64,000 bases of DNA from JAJDTT01 sp965116695 (GCA_965116695.1 OZ220706.1:2480001-2544000), one strand, 5' to 3'; shown: positions 35,438-44,316, counted from the first letter of the stretch. Notes: a model not told the origin generated them from the sequence alone. Numbers and translations are program-made.

Positions 35438-35511
35438 AGTCTCCCATTGTTGGGTGGATCCGAACCGGGCCGTTCCCCCCCAAGCGGGAGCCTGCGATAG
35501 AATGCCGCTTC

Positions 35512-36858
35512 GTGCCCGGCTTTCGACTCCTCTGCTCCGCCTACCTTCTGATCGCTCTTCCGGCCGTTGCTGCCGGAGGCGCGGAATCCGGCGGTTCCGG
35601 CGCCGGGAAAGAACCCTCAGGGACGAAGTCCGCTTCCCCGCAGGACACCCGGGCCGGACGCTGGAAGCAGAAGCGGATCGAGAAGCGATCCCGGGTCGCT
35701 CCGCCTCGTGCCGGCAGATTGGAAAAGGCTCTTCTCTGGGTGGAAAAGAGAGGATTCGCCGCGCCTGGCGCTAGCGGGTCGCCGGGACTCAATCCGGTGG
35801 TGGGAGTCCTGGGACCCCGGTCGGCCGTCGCCTTCGGCGCACGGTACCGGCAGCCGAAGTTGGGGCGCACTCGCCTCGGCGTGGCCCTGACGGGCGGCTA
35901 TTCCATCCGCGGATACCAACTGGTCGACCTGCAGTTCGGCCGGCTCCGGGACTTCGGCCCCGGTTACGAACTCGACCCGGAAGACCACGGATTCCGCCAG
36001 CGGGCCGAGCCGCGCAAGTCGGCGGACCGGCTCAGCGTCTTCGGCCGGGTCCGGTACCGCAACTTTCCCAGGCAGAATTATTTCGGACCCGGCGCCGACT
36101 CCAGGGAGGGAGACCGCAGCGACTACCGCCTGGAGGAGGTGTTCTATGGGAAAACCGTCCGTTACCGGGCCGGCGCGTGGTTTCTGGGAGAGTTGGATGT
36201 TGGAGTGCTTCAGGTGAACACCGGGCCCGGAACCGATCCCGGCGCCGCTCCCATCGCAAGTGTCTTCGACGATGTCACGACTCCCGGCCTCGCCCACCAA
36301 CCCGGTTTCTTTCGGACCCGAGCCACTCTCTCCCTGGACTTTCGGGACCGGCAGGAAAACACCCACTCGGGAAGCGTGTTGGACCTGTCCTGGTCCCGCC
36401 ACGCCCAATTGGGCGGGGCCGACTACCACTTCTCGGGATTCGCGCTGCAGGGACGTCAATACCTGCCGTTGGGCTCCCGTCAGCGGGTACTGGCTCTGCG
36501 TTTCCTGACCTCCACGACCCAGCCCGAGAGCGGAAGCCGGGTGCCCTTCTATTACCAGCCCACGCTGGGGGGGGCGCATGTGCTGAGATCCTTCAGGGAT
36601 CAGCGTTTCCGGGATCGGAATCTGATCTACCTCTCGGCCGAGTACCGCTGGGAGGCGGCGCCCGCGTTGGAGCTGGCCCTCTTCTACGACGCGGGCAAGG
36701 TGTATCGGGACCGATCCGACTTCAACTGGACGGGGTTACGGAAAAGCGTGGGATTCGGGTTTCGAATCAAGAGCCGGGACCGCGTCCTCTTCCGGGTGGA
36801 TCTGGCGCGGGGCCGGGAGGGCGCGCGGGTCCGCGTCAGTGTGGGGCCGGCGTTCTAG
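35512..36858 (+). CDS. Omp85/BamA-type outer-membrane beta-barrel without POTRA domains
   Basis: About 448 residues from a GTG. VPGFRLLCSAYLLIALPAVA is a signal peptide; then a basic, disordered stretch (about 20-75) leads into a barrel. The C-terminal half has the Omp85 signature: YQPTLGGAHVLRSFRDQRFR followed by DRNLIYLSAEYRW and ALELALFYDAGKVYRD. The last strand ends RVRVSVGPAF with a terminal Phe. No POTRA repeats fit before the barrel, so it is not a canonical BamA or TamA; it may be a lone translocation or lipid-handling barrel. The start is moderately certain: the longer frame back to 35368 runs through a palindromic repeat. Its stop is 14 bases before the next gene, so the two form an operon. 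Confidence 0.78.
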   Translation: MPGFRLLCSAYLLIALPAVAAGGAESGGSGAGKEPSGTKSASPQDTRAGRWKQKRIEKRSRVAPPRAGRLEKALLWVEKRGFAAPGASGSPGLNPVVGVLGPRSAVAFGARYRQPKLGRTRLGVALTGGYSIRGYQLVDLQFGRLRDFGPGYELDPEDHGFRQRAEPRKSADRLSVFGRVRYRNFPRQNYFGPGADSREGDRSDYRLEEVFYGKTVRYRAGAWFLGELDVGVLQVNTGPGTDPGAAPIASVFDDVTTPGLAHQPGFFRTRATLSLDFRDRQENTHSGSVLDLSWSRHAQLGGADYHFSGFALQGRQYLPLGSRQRVLALRFLTSTTQPESGSRVPFYYQPTLGGAHVLRSFRDQRFRDRNLIYLSAEYRWEAAPALELALFYDAGKVYRDRSDFNWTGLRKSVGFGFRIKSRDRVLFRVDLARGREGARVRVSVGPAF

Positions 36859-36872
36859 CGGGAGGTTCGAAA

Positions 36873-38525
36873 TTGACCCATCCACGGATCACACCTTTGG
36901 TACTGCTTCTGGGCTGTTTGGCGGCCGACCTTCCCCCGGTCCACGGGCAGCGGTTTCTTCCGGACGATCCGATCCGGGCCGATGACGACAATCTTCCCAT
37001 TCCCATGCCCCAGCCGCGCTCCCTCAGCCAAGTCGCCGACCTGCTGAAGAACTCGTTCTCCAACCGCCCGGCCAAGGGAGAGGCCGTCGTCCCGGCGCAG
37101 AACGTGAACACGCTGGGAGAGGTTCCCGATTCCAGTTGGTTTCACAATCGGCTGGGAAGCCGGCCCATGAGTCCGGCCGAGCTGGCGCGAGGACCCGACC
37201 GGCAGGCGCCCGACGTCTCCCGGCCCTGGCGGATCGTGTCCGGAAAAACGGAGGGAATCACTCCCGGTTTCACCATCCGCGACAGCCGGGGAGAAACCTA
37301 TTTCATCAAGTTCGACCCGTTGGAACATCCTCAATTGGCCACCTCGGCGGAGGCCATCAGCACCCGGTTCTTCCACGCCTTCGGCTACCACGTTCCGGAA
37401 AACCACCTGGTCCGGATCTCACCGGCGAAGCTGCAGGTGATGTCCGAGTCCACGCTGCGGGAGGGACGGGGCAAGAAGCGGGTCATGATGCAGGCGGATG
37501 TGGACCGGATCCTCCGCCTGGTTCCCAGACTGCCCGGCGGGAAGATCCAGGTGCTGGCGAGCCGACTTCTGCCGGGCCGTCCCCTGGGCCCGTTCGAATA
37601 CTTCGGAACCCGGAGCGACGACGCCAACGACATCTTCCGGCACGAGAACCGGAGAGAGCTGCGAGCCTTGCGGATCTTCGCGGCCTGGTTGAATCACGAC
37701 GATTCCCGAAGCATCAACACGCTGGACATGTACCTTCCCCGGGGCGATCAGGGGTATGTGAAACACCACCTCCTGGATTTCGGCTCCTGCCTGGGAAGCG
37801 GCAGCGTGGAAAGACAGAGCCGCCGCGCCGGAAACGAGTACCTGGTGGAGTGGCCTCCCATCCTGAAGGCGGGACTGACTCTGGGCCTCTGGGACCGGCC
37901 CTGGAGAGATGTGAAGTACCCCGATCATCCCGGCGTCGGCCGTTTCGAAGCGGATTACTTCCAGCCCCAGCATTGGAAACCGGAGTACCCCAACCCGGCC
38001 TTCGAACGGATGCTCCCGGAGGACGCCTTCTGGGCCGTCCGCATCCTGATGCGGCTGAACCGGGAATCGATTCGGGCCGTGGTGCGGACGGGGCAACTGG
38101 TCGACGCCGAGTCGGAGGAGTACCTGGTCCGGACGCTCCTGGAGCGGCGCCGGAAGATCGTTCGGCACTACCTGGCCGGGATCAATCCTCTGGACGAGTT
38201 TCGGGTCCGGAATCGAGACGGCGACCTGATCCTGGAGTTCTCGGATCTGTCCCTGAGGGAGGCTCCGAACCAGAGCCCAACCTACCTCTACGAATGGTTC
38301 TCATTCGACAACGGGACCCAGCAGAGTGAATCCCTGGGCCCTGCCGGATCGTCCGCCGGCTCCTCCATCCCGCTGCCTCCGGCCAGACCGGAATTCCTGA
38401 AGGTGCGCATTCGACCCGTTTCCGACCCGGCGAACGGAGGGTCCCACCCCATCTGCGTCTATCTCCGGACCCAGCCCGGGATGGCGGTGGTGGGCATCGA
38501 CCGCGGGAAGAGCGCCGAGCGTTAG
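36873..38525 (+). CDS. Predicted secreted protein-kinase-fold protein (HipA-like motif spacing)
   Basis: 550 residues from a TTG preceded by GGGAGG at seven bases. The first 26 residues (THPRITPLVLLLGCLAADLP) look like a signal peptide. The central region carries what appear to be kinase elements in order: ETYFIKFD with Lys146, TSAEAISTRFFHAFGYHVP with Glu160 as a possible alpha-C Glu, NHDDSRSINTLD with Asp277 and Asn282, and LLDFGSCLG with Asp302. Asp to Asn spacing of 5 and about 20 to the DFG Asp resemble HipA-type kinases as I remember them. The last 100 residues (YLYEWFSFDNGTQQSESLG) look like a separate beta domain. It sits between an Omp85-like barrel and a DUF1501 gene. Kinase activity and secretion are inferred; I know no described family for it. 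Confidence 0.65.
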   Translation: MTHPRITPLVLLLGCLAADLPPVHGQRFLPDDPIRADDDNLPIPMPQPRSLSQVADLLKNSFSNRPAKGEAVVPAQNVNTLGEVPDSSWFHNRLGSRPMSPAELARGPDRQAPDVSRPWRIVSGKTEGITPGFTIRDSRGETYFIKFDPLEHPQLATSAEAISTRFFHAFGYHVPENHLVRISPAKLQVMSESTLREGRGKKRVMMQADVDRILRLVPRLPGGKIQVLASRLLPGRPLGPFEYFGTRSDDANDIFRHENRRELRALRIFAAWLNHDDSRSINTLDMYLPRGDQGYVKHHLLDFGSCLGSGSVERQSRRAGNEYLVEWPPILKAGLTLGLWDRPWRDVKYPDHPGVGRFEADYFQPQHWKPEYPNPAFERMLPEDAFWAVRILMRLNRESIRAVVRTGQLVDAESEEYLVRTLLERRRKIVRHYLAGINPLDEFRVRNRDGDLILEFSDLSLREAPNQSPTYLYEWFSFDNGTQQSESLGPAGSSAGSSIPLPPARPEFLKVRIRPVSDPANGGSHPICVYLRTQPGMAVVGIDRGKSAER

Positions 38526-38563
38526 CGCGGCGCCCACCGCTATTCGCCGCGACGAGGACATCC

Positions 38564-39973
38564 ATGGCGGAAATCGACGCACGAACCTATACTGGTTCCA
38601 TGAACCGACGCGAGCTGCTGTCGATGATGGGCGCCGGCTTCGGCGCGGTGGGGTTGTCCGGCTCCCTGGGCGCAGCCTCCCGGAGCGGGCCCGCCCCGGT
38701 GGGGACCCCACATTTCCCGGCCCGCGCCAAACAGGTGATCTTCCTCTTCCTCAACGGCGGCCTCTCCCAGGTGGACAGCTTCGATCCCAAACCGGAACTG
38801 GACCGGCACGACGGAAAACCCATGCCGGGCCCCAAGATCCGGACCGACAGCGCGACCGGAAATCTGATGAAGTCCCCGTTCCGATTCCGGCGGCGGGGCG
38901 AGAGCGGCATCCCGGTGTCGGAGATCTTCCCCCGGATCGGGGGACTCATCGACGACTTCTGCGTGATCCGGTCCATGTATTCGGACAATGGCAATCACGT
39001 GCCGTCGCTGTACCTCATGAACTGCGGCCACCAGCTGGCCGGACACCCCTCCATGGGCTCGTGGATCACCTACGGACTGGGCTCGGAAAACGAGAACCTG
39101 CCCGCTTTCGTGGTGCTCTGCCCCGGGTATCCGGTGGGCGGCCCCCAACTCTGGTCCTCGGCATTCCTGCCCAACTCATATCAGGGGACCTACGTTCCGA
39201 ATAACGAGTTCGACCCTGAGAAACTGGTCCGCAACGTCCGCAATTCCGCCTTCACCCCGAATCAGCAGCGGCGCCAACTGGCCCTCCTGGACCGGCTCAA
39301 TCGGCGCTACCTGGACCGGGTCGGACATCAACCGCAACTGGAATCGGGAATCCAGGCCATGGAGGTGGCTTTCCGGATGCAGATGGAGGCGCCGTTGGCG
39401 CTGGACGTCACGCGGGAGGAACCGTCGACGCGCTCCAGGTATGGCGACACCGACTTTGCCCGCGGCTGCCTGATGGCGCTACGCCTCGTCGAACACGGCG
39501 TGCGCATGGTCCAGGTCTTCTACGGCAAGTCCCAACCCTGGGACAGCCACGACGACATCCTGGACCACCGGATCCTGGCGGCGGACGCGGACCGGGCCAT
39601 TGCCGCCCTGATCCGGGACCTGAAGGCTCGGGGCCTGTTCGAAGAGACGCTCCTCATCGTGGGGAGCGAGTTCGGGCGAACCCCGATGATTCAGAACAGT
39701 GGCCTGGTGAAGTACGGCTATGGCCGGGACCACAACGTCCACGGCTACACCACGCTCCTGGCCGGAGCCGGCGTCCGGGGAGGCATGACCTACGGCGCCA
39801 CCGACGACTTCGGCTTCAAGGCGGTGGAAGACCGGGTCCACCCACACGACCTGCACGCCACGGTCCTGCACCTGCTGGGGCTGGACCACACGAAGCTCAC
39901 CTATCGCTATGGAGGGCGGGACTTCCGCCTGACCGACGTGGGGGGCCGGGTGATCGGGGAAATACTGAGCTAA
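38564..39973 (+). CDS. DUF1501 protein, Tat-exported (copy 2 of 3)
   Basis: A 469-residue DUF1501 protein with a Tat-type N-terminus (MNRRELLSMMGAGFGAVGLS) and the family landmarks QVIFLFLNGGLSQVDSFDPK, PSMGSWITYGLGSEN, ESGIQAMEVAFRMQ, LVEHGVRMVQVFYG, LIVGSEFGRTP and PHDLHATVLHLLGLDHTKLT. Unlike the other two copies it has no DUF1549/1553 partner; instead it follows the kinase-fold gene by 38 bases in the same operon. GAGG six bases before the ATG at 38564 supports that start; an internal ATG at 38600 begins at the RR motif. Function unproven. Confidence 0.9.
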   Translation: MAEIDARTYTGSMNRRELLSMMGAGFGAVGLSGSLGAASRSGPAPVGTPHFPARAKQVIFLFLNGGLSQVDSFDPKPELDRHDGKPMPGPKIRTDSATGNLMKSPFRFRRRGESGIPVSEIFPRIGGLIDDFCVIRSMYSDNGNHVPSLYLMNCGHQLAGHPSMGSWITYGLGSENENLPAFVVLCPGYPVGGPQLWSSAFLPNSYQGTYVPNNEFDPEKLVRNVRNSAFTPNQQRRQLALLDRLNRRYLDRVGHQPQLESGIQAMEVAFRMQMEAPLALDVTREEPSTRSRYGDTDFARGCLMALRLVEHGVRMVQVFYGKSQPWDSHDDILDHRILAADADRAIAALIRDLKARGLFEETLLIVGSEFGRTPMIQNSGLVKYGYGRDHNVHGYTTLLAGAGVRGGMTYGATDDFGFKAVEDRVHPHDLHATVLHLLGLDHTKLTYRYGGRDFRLTDVGGRVIGEILS

Positions 39974-40091
39974 CCCGACCTGCTTGCAGAAAGGTTTGCT
40001 TTGCGGGGGGAGGCGCCATTCCGGCGGCCCGGGTCACCGATCATTGGCCGGCGGCCAGGGAACAGCCGGGATGACGCCCCTCTGTCGAAAT

Positions 40092-40430
40092 CTACCAGCG
40101 GCCTCGACCGCCTTTTCCGTAACCACCGCCGCCGCCGCCGCCGCCGTATCCGCCGCGGCCGCCGCCGTATCCGCCAGACCGGCGCTCCCGAGGCCTCGCC
40201 TCGTTGACCGTCAGGGTCCTGCCGCCCAACTGACTGCCGTTCAAGGCGCTGATGGCCTTCGTGGCGTCCTCCTCCTCCATCTCGACGAAACCGAATCCAC
40301 GGGACTGGCCGGTCATTCTGTCAGTGATGACGCGGGCGGACTGCACCTCGCCGAACTCGGAGAATACCTCCTCCAACTGGTCATCGTCGACTGCGTAGGG
40401 CAGGCCCCCGACATAGATGTTCTTCCTCAT
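40092..40430 (-). CDS. Glycine-rich RRM RNA-binding protein
   Basis: A 112-residue protein with one RRM (about 3-80). RNP2 is IYVGGL and RNP1 is RGFGFVEM, and VDDDQLEEVFSEFGEVQSAR is the usual first helix. A Gly/Tyr/Arg-rich tail (GYGGGRGGYGGGGGGGGYGK) follows, encoded by the GCC/CCG-rich repeat at about 40105-40185. AGGAGG lies just before the ATG at 40430. Such small bacterial RRM proteins are often cold- or stress-induced RNA chaperones. Neighbours give no further hint. Confidence 0.93.
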   Translation of the reverse strand: MRKNIYVGGLPYAVDDDQLEEVFSEFGEVQSARVITDRMTGQSRGFGFVEMEEEDATKAISALNGSQLGGRTLTVNEARPRERRSGGYGGGRGGYGGGGGGGGYGKGGRGRW

Positions 40431-40665
40431 TTTCTCCTCCTAATTGCATGAAATGTAGCCATCCACCCTGAGGCGCCAACTGCAAACAGAGAGGAGCCGG
40501 GCCCGATTCTCTTTGGGTACACGATCCGATCGGTGATTCCTAAGGGAGTCTCTCGCAGGGATGAAACTAGCTCGGACTCTCAACAATAACTTGCGACGCT
40601 ACCGGTGGAGCCCTCTGTTGAACATAACGGCGGAAGTATATTGCTTCTTTCGATTCGTGTCAAAA

Positions 40666-40754
40666 GTAGGGGCTCGCCTTGTGGGCACCCTCTTTCTTTA
40701 CCGCATCGATCGACGGCCCGGGGAGGGCGACCACACACAAGGGTCGCCCCGACG
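40666..40754. repeat. Composite palindromic repeat, copy F
   Basis: Left palindrome GTAGGGGCTCGCCTTGTGGG continuing CACCCTCTT, a spacer with ATCGATCGACGGCCCGGGGA, and the right palindrome GGGCGACCACACACAAGGGT continuing CGCCCC. The spacer matches that of copy D (AATCAATTGACGGCCCGGGG). It lies in the 376-base gap (40431-40806) before the MetE-like gene; the rest of the gap shows no gene. Confidence 0.75.
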
Positions 40755-40806
40755 CGGGTTCGACCGTCCCGGGGCCTCCTTGTCTTCAGGACCGCCGAAC
40801 CCGAGA

Positions 40807-41880
40807 ATGAACCGCATGAAGGGTTCTCTGCTGACCCAACTCGTGGGAAGCTACAGCAAGCCCGGCTGGCTCATTCGTCACCACCGGGTCACGACCCCCT
40901 ACGGTGACGACACCTTTTGGAGACCGGAGCCGGAGGTGCTCGAAGACGCCCAGGATGACGCGACCCGCCTCGCCATCGCCGATCAGGAGCGCGCCGGACT
41001 GGACGTGATCACCGACGGGGAGGAGCGGCGGCATCGTTTCGATTCCTATTTCCTTCGTTTCCGCGGCCTCGATTCAACCCGGCTGGGCCGGTGGTCGATG
41101 GAGGACCGGGACATGAGCTTCGTCCAGGTCGATCCGGCACTGAAGGGGCGTCTGGGCCAAGCCTATGCACCCCGGGTCGTGGACAAGGTGGGATGGCCGG
41201 GCCCGATGGCCCTCGAAGACCTGCGTTTTCTCAAACGACACACGTCACGTCCCGTGAAGATGACCGTCATCGGCCCCTTGACGGCCGCCTCCCGTCTGGT
41301 CAACGAGTACTACCCGGACGAGGAGGCTCTGGGAATGGACCTCGCTTCCGTCATCAACCGGGAACTACGCGCGCTGGACGATGAGGGCGCCGACGTCATC
41401 CAACTGGACGAACCGGATTTTCACTTCCGGTCCGACCAGGCTTGCCGCTGGGGGACCAGCGCCCTGGACGCGGCCCTGGAAGGAATCCGTTGCACTACCG
41501 CCGTCCACATCTGCTACGGCTACGCAATGATCGGGAAAAAGCAGGTCAATCCCCGCTACGCGCAGGCGCTGGAGGCGATAGCGGCTTCCCGCGCTCAACA
41601 GATCAGCTTGGAATATGAACAGCCCGGACATGGCCCGGACCTTCTGTACCATTGCGGCGACAAGGAAGTCATCCTGGGACTGCTCAATCTGGGTTCGCGG
41701 GAGGTGGAGACACCGGAATACATCGCCCGGCGCCTCCAGGAGGCGCTGGAAGTCCTTCCGGCGGACAGGCTGCGCGCTGCGCCGGACTGCGGCATGTGGT
41801 TCCTGCCGCGCGGCGTGGCCTACGCCAAGCTGGAAGCGCTGGTGGCCGGAGTCGCCATGGTGCGGGATTCACTGCCCTGA
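40807..41880 (+). CDS. Short MetE-like (cobalamin-independent methionine synthase II family) protein
   Basis: 357 residues from the ATG of MNRMKGSLLTQLVGSYSKPG, corresponding to the C-terminal catalytic barrel of MetE only. The zinc ligands of that barrel can be placed: His234 and Cys236 in HICYGYA, Glu269 in ISLEYEQPG and Cys328 in APDCGMW. The VIGPLTAASRL and VIQLDEPDF motifs are also typical. The N-terminal MetE barrel that helps bind polyglutamyl-folate is missing, so methyl transfer from another donor, or to another thiol, is likely. Known relatives include archaeal-type core MetE and epoxyalkane:CoM transferases. It lies 57 bases upstream of a TIM-barrel epimerase-like gene, probably co-transcribed. 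Confidence 0.83.
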   Translation: MNRMKGSLLTQLVGSYSKPGWLIRHHRVTTPYGDDTFWRPEPEVLEDAQDDATRLAIADQERAGLDVITDGEERRHRFDSYFLRFRGLDSTRLGRWSMEDRDMSFVQVDPALKGRLGQAYAPRVVDKVGWPGPMALEDLRFLKRHTSRPVKMTVIGPLTAASRLVNEYYPDEEALGMDLASVINRELRALDDEGADVIQLDEPDFHFRSDQACRWGTSALDAALEGIRCTTAVHICYGYAMIGKKQVNPRYAQALEAIAASRAQQISLEYEQPGHGPDLLYHCGDKEVILGLLNLGSREVETPEYIARRLQEALEVLPADRLRAAPDCGMWFLPRGVAYAKLEALVAGVAMVRDSLP

Positions 41881-41937
41881 CCCAAACCGGACAGGAGTCG
41901 ACATGGAGCGTGTCGCGTTCACTCTACAGATCAAGGA

Positions 41938-42858
41938 ATGATGCGAGGAAGCATGCGACCGGAGCCACCTTCCCCTCTGCTGGCCCAGGCGCGGTCCCGG
42001 ACGGGGGGACTGACCGTCGCCGGGACCATGCCCGTAAGCGGCTCCGCCTGGTCCTTCGTCGGCGCCACCTTGCCCGAGGCGGTTCGGATTTACGGTGCAT
42101 TGGGGATCGGCGCCGTGGACCTGATCGCCGTGCCGGGAAATCCCGATTCGCCGATGCTGGCCAGCGAGCAGATCCTCTGCCGGCCCCGAGAACTGGCGCG
42201 GAAGATCCTGGACCTGCGCGTACCCGTCTCCAACCTCAACTACAACTTCGCCGCCAACTTTCAGGAACGAGCCATCAACCACAAGGACGCAGGCGTCAGG
42301 AAACGGAATCGGGAAGATTACCGGTCCGTGATCGAATTTTGCGGGGCTAGCCGGATTCCTTCCGTCACGGTGCTCCCGGGAATCGTGCAGGAGGGATGGA
42401 CGCGGGAGAACGCCCTGGCAGTCGCGGCGGAAGAACTGATCCACATGTCCGCCACGTCCCGGGACGAGGGAGTCACCACCACATTCGAAGCCCATGTCGA
42501 GTCGATTCTGGAGTCGCCTTTGGACACTCTGACCTTCGTGCATTCCTACCCGGAATTGAAATTGACCTTGGACTACGGCCACTTCATCTGTCAGGGCTAC
42601 ACTCAGGAGCAAGTGGACCCCCTCGTCCCTTACACGTCCCACGTCCACCTCAGACAGGCCGCCCCTCGCAAACTGCAGGCTCGATGGAATGAAGGAACGT
42701 TGGACTTCACCGGAATCATCGGCAGGCTCGCCTCGGCGAACTACACGGGATTCCTGTCCCTGGAATACGAGCACATGGAGGGTTGGATGGACCTGGACCA
42801 GGCAGACGTCTTCACCGAAACCGTGAAGATGCGAAATCTGCTGCGGTCCCTGGCCTGA
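41938..42858 (+). CDS. Xylose-isomerase-like TIM-barrel protein (sugar phosphate isomerase/epimerase family)
   Basis: 306 residues with the AP-endonuclease-2/xylose-isomerase barrel pattern: IGAVDLIAVPGN, ILDLRVPVSNLNYNFA, ASRIPSVTVLPGI, TTTFEAHVESILESP, LKLTLDYGHFICQG, SHVHLRQAAPRKLQ and GFLSLEYEH. Metal ligands probably include the Glu of FEAH, the Asp/His of DYGHF, the His of HVHLR and the Glu of SLEYEH. The reaction is usually isomerisation or epimerisation of a sugar or sugar acid. Three closely spaced ATGs (41938, 41941, 41953) are possible starts; the last has GAGGA upstream. Partner of the MetE-like gene by position; substrate unknown. Confidence 0.8.
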   Translation: MMRGSMRPEPPSPLLAQARSRTGGLTVAGTMPVSGSAWSFVGATLPEAVRIYGALGIGAVDLIAVPGNPDSPMLASEQILCRPRELARKILDLRVPVSNLNYNFAANFQERAINHKDAGVRKRNREDYRSVIEFCGASRIPSVTVLPGIVQEGWTRENALAVAAEELIHMSATSRDEGVTTTFEAHVESILESPLDTLTFVHSYPELKLTLDYGHFICQGYTQEQVDPLVPYTSHVHLRQAAPRKLQARWNEGTLDFTGIIGRLASANYTGFLSLEYEHMEGWMDLDQADVFTETVKMRNLLRSLA

Positions 42859-42882
42859 ATTCCCGCGGACGACGACCGGTCC

Positions 42883-44316
42883 CTAAACCAGGAGATCCTT
42901 GAGGATCTCGCCGTGCACGTCGGTGAGGCTCATATCCCGTCCGCCGAACCGGAAGGTCAGCTTGTCGTGATCCAGTCCGAGTTGATGGAGGATCGTGGCG
43001 TGGACGGAGTGGATCGAAGTGGGCTTTGCGACGACTGAGTTTCCGAATTCGTCGGTTGTCCCATAGGTGAAACCGGGCTTGAAGCCGCCTCCGGCCAGGA
43101 AGATCGAGTAACCGTTCACGTGATGGTCGCGGCCCATTCCCTCCTTGATCTTGGGGGTATGGGGAGTCCGGCCCATCTCGCCGCCCCAGAGCACGATGGT
43201 GGAATCGAGCAGCCCCCGCTGCTTCAAATCCTGGATCAGGGCTGCGACGCCCTGATCGGTGATCATGGAGTTCTCCTCGTGGTACTTCTTCAGGTTGGAG
43301 TGCTGATCCCAGGGCGAGTTGTTGGCATGGGTCAGGGGACAGGCCACCTCCACGAAACGAACGCCCTTCTCCACCAGGCGCCGCGCACGGAGACACTGCA
43401 GACTGTAGAACTTCTTGTATTCGTTGGTGCTGTCGAGCCCGTACATCTTGCGCGTGGCCTCGGACTCGCCGCTCACGTCGGCCAGTTCCGGCATCGCCGT
43501 CTGCAGGTGGAACGCCGTTTCATAGTTCTTGATCACCGCCTCGATGGTGCTGTCTCCCGTGGTGGCGGCGAACCTCATGCTCTGCTCCCGGAGCAGGTCG
43601 AGCTTCCGCCGCTGCACGGCCGGGTGATCCGCCGGCATGATGTTTTCCATCACCGGGTTGCGCGCCCTCAGCACGTTGGGCGCATGCGAAGCGGGCAGGA
43701 AAGAATTGCTGAAGTTCTCCCAACCGCCGTTGGGAACTCTAAGTCCATTGTCCAGCAGGACATAGTTCGGCAGGTTGTCCCGCTCGCTGCCGAGCCCATA
43801 GGAGACCCACGATCCAAAGCTCGGAGACCGCCCCGTGAGGCGTCCGGTGTGCATCAGCAGATTCTGCTGGCCATGGAGGGGAACCTCACCGACCATGGAG
43901 CGGACCAGACAGATCTCGTCCACCACCTTGGTGATATGGGGGAATAGTTCACTGACCCAGATGCCGCTCTTGCCGCGCCGCTTGAACTCCCAGGGGGTTC
44001 CCAACCAGACCCGGTCGGCCGTCGATTGCGACTTTTCCGAAACCGCCGACTTGCCGATCTCTTCGCCCTGCCGTTGATTCAGCATGGGCTTGTAGTCGAA
44101 CAGGTCGACGTGGCTGGGCCCCCCGTCCATGAAGCAGAAGATGACGTTCTTCGCTTTGGCGGGGAAATGGGTCTTGCCGTCGATCAACGGCGCTGCCAAG
44201 CCGTACTCTTCGGCCAACAGCGCCGACAAGGCGAGGGCTCCGAAGCCAGTGGAGGTCTTGCGCAGCAATTCACGGCGGCTGATGGGTGGGTATTCGTTCC
44301 ATCCTTTAGCGTACAT
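42883..44316 (-). CDS. DUF1501 protein, Tat-exported (copy 3 of 3)
   Basis: 477 residues from the ATG of MYAKGWNEYPPISRRELLRK, a Tat-type start (SRRELLRKTSTGFGALALSA) with GGAG eight bases upstream. Landmarks are NVIFCFMDGGPSHVDLFDYK, LTGRSPSFGSWVSYGLGSER, LVEKGVRFVEVACPLTHANN, VLWGGEMGRTP and VHATILHQLGLDHDKLTFRF. Its first 11 bases overlap the end of the DUF1553 gene, so the pair is translationally coupled. The frame is open further upstream inside that gene, but that part is out of frame with the real upstream product and is rejected. Confidence 0.92.
   Translation of the reverse strand: MYAKGWNEYPPISRRELLRKTSTGFGALALSALLAEEYGLAAPLIDGKTHFPAKAKNVIFCFMDGGPSHVDLFDYKPMLNQRQGEEIGKSAVSEKSQSTADRVWLGTPWEFKRRGKSGIWVSELFPHITKVVDEICLVRSMVGEVPLHGQQNLLMHTGRLTGRSPSFGSWVSYGLGSERDNLPNYVLLDNGLRVPNGGWENFSNSFLPASHAPNVLRARNPVMENIMPADHPAVQRRKLDLLREQSMRFAATTGDSTIEAVIKNYETAFHLQTAMPELADVSGESEATRKMYGLDSTNEYKKFYSLQCLRARRLVEKGVRFVEVACPLTHANNSPWDQHSNLKKYHEENSMITDQGVAALIQDLKQRGLLDSTIVLWGGEMGRTPHTPKIKEGMGRDHHVNGYSIFLAGGGFKPGFTYGTTDEFGNSVVAKPTSIHSVHATILHQLGLDHDKLTFRFGGRDMSLTDVHGEILKDLLV

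Noticed and set aside
35368..35511. N-terminal extension of the Omp85-like gene
   Set aside because: It translates the palindromic repeat copy C and precedes the signal peptide, so it cannot be part of the mature gene product.
36177..36872. In-frame 232-codon N-terminal extension of the kinase-like gene
   Set aside because: It overlaps the Omp85-like gene in another frame, is Pro/Gly/Arg-rich without a fold, and the TTG at 36873 has a strong ribosome binding site followed by a signal peptide.
40105..40185. GCC/CCG-rich tandem repeat, possibly a microsatellite or CRISPR-like array
   Set aside because: It encodes the Gly-rich tail of the RRM protein; repeat units are irregular and there are no spacers.
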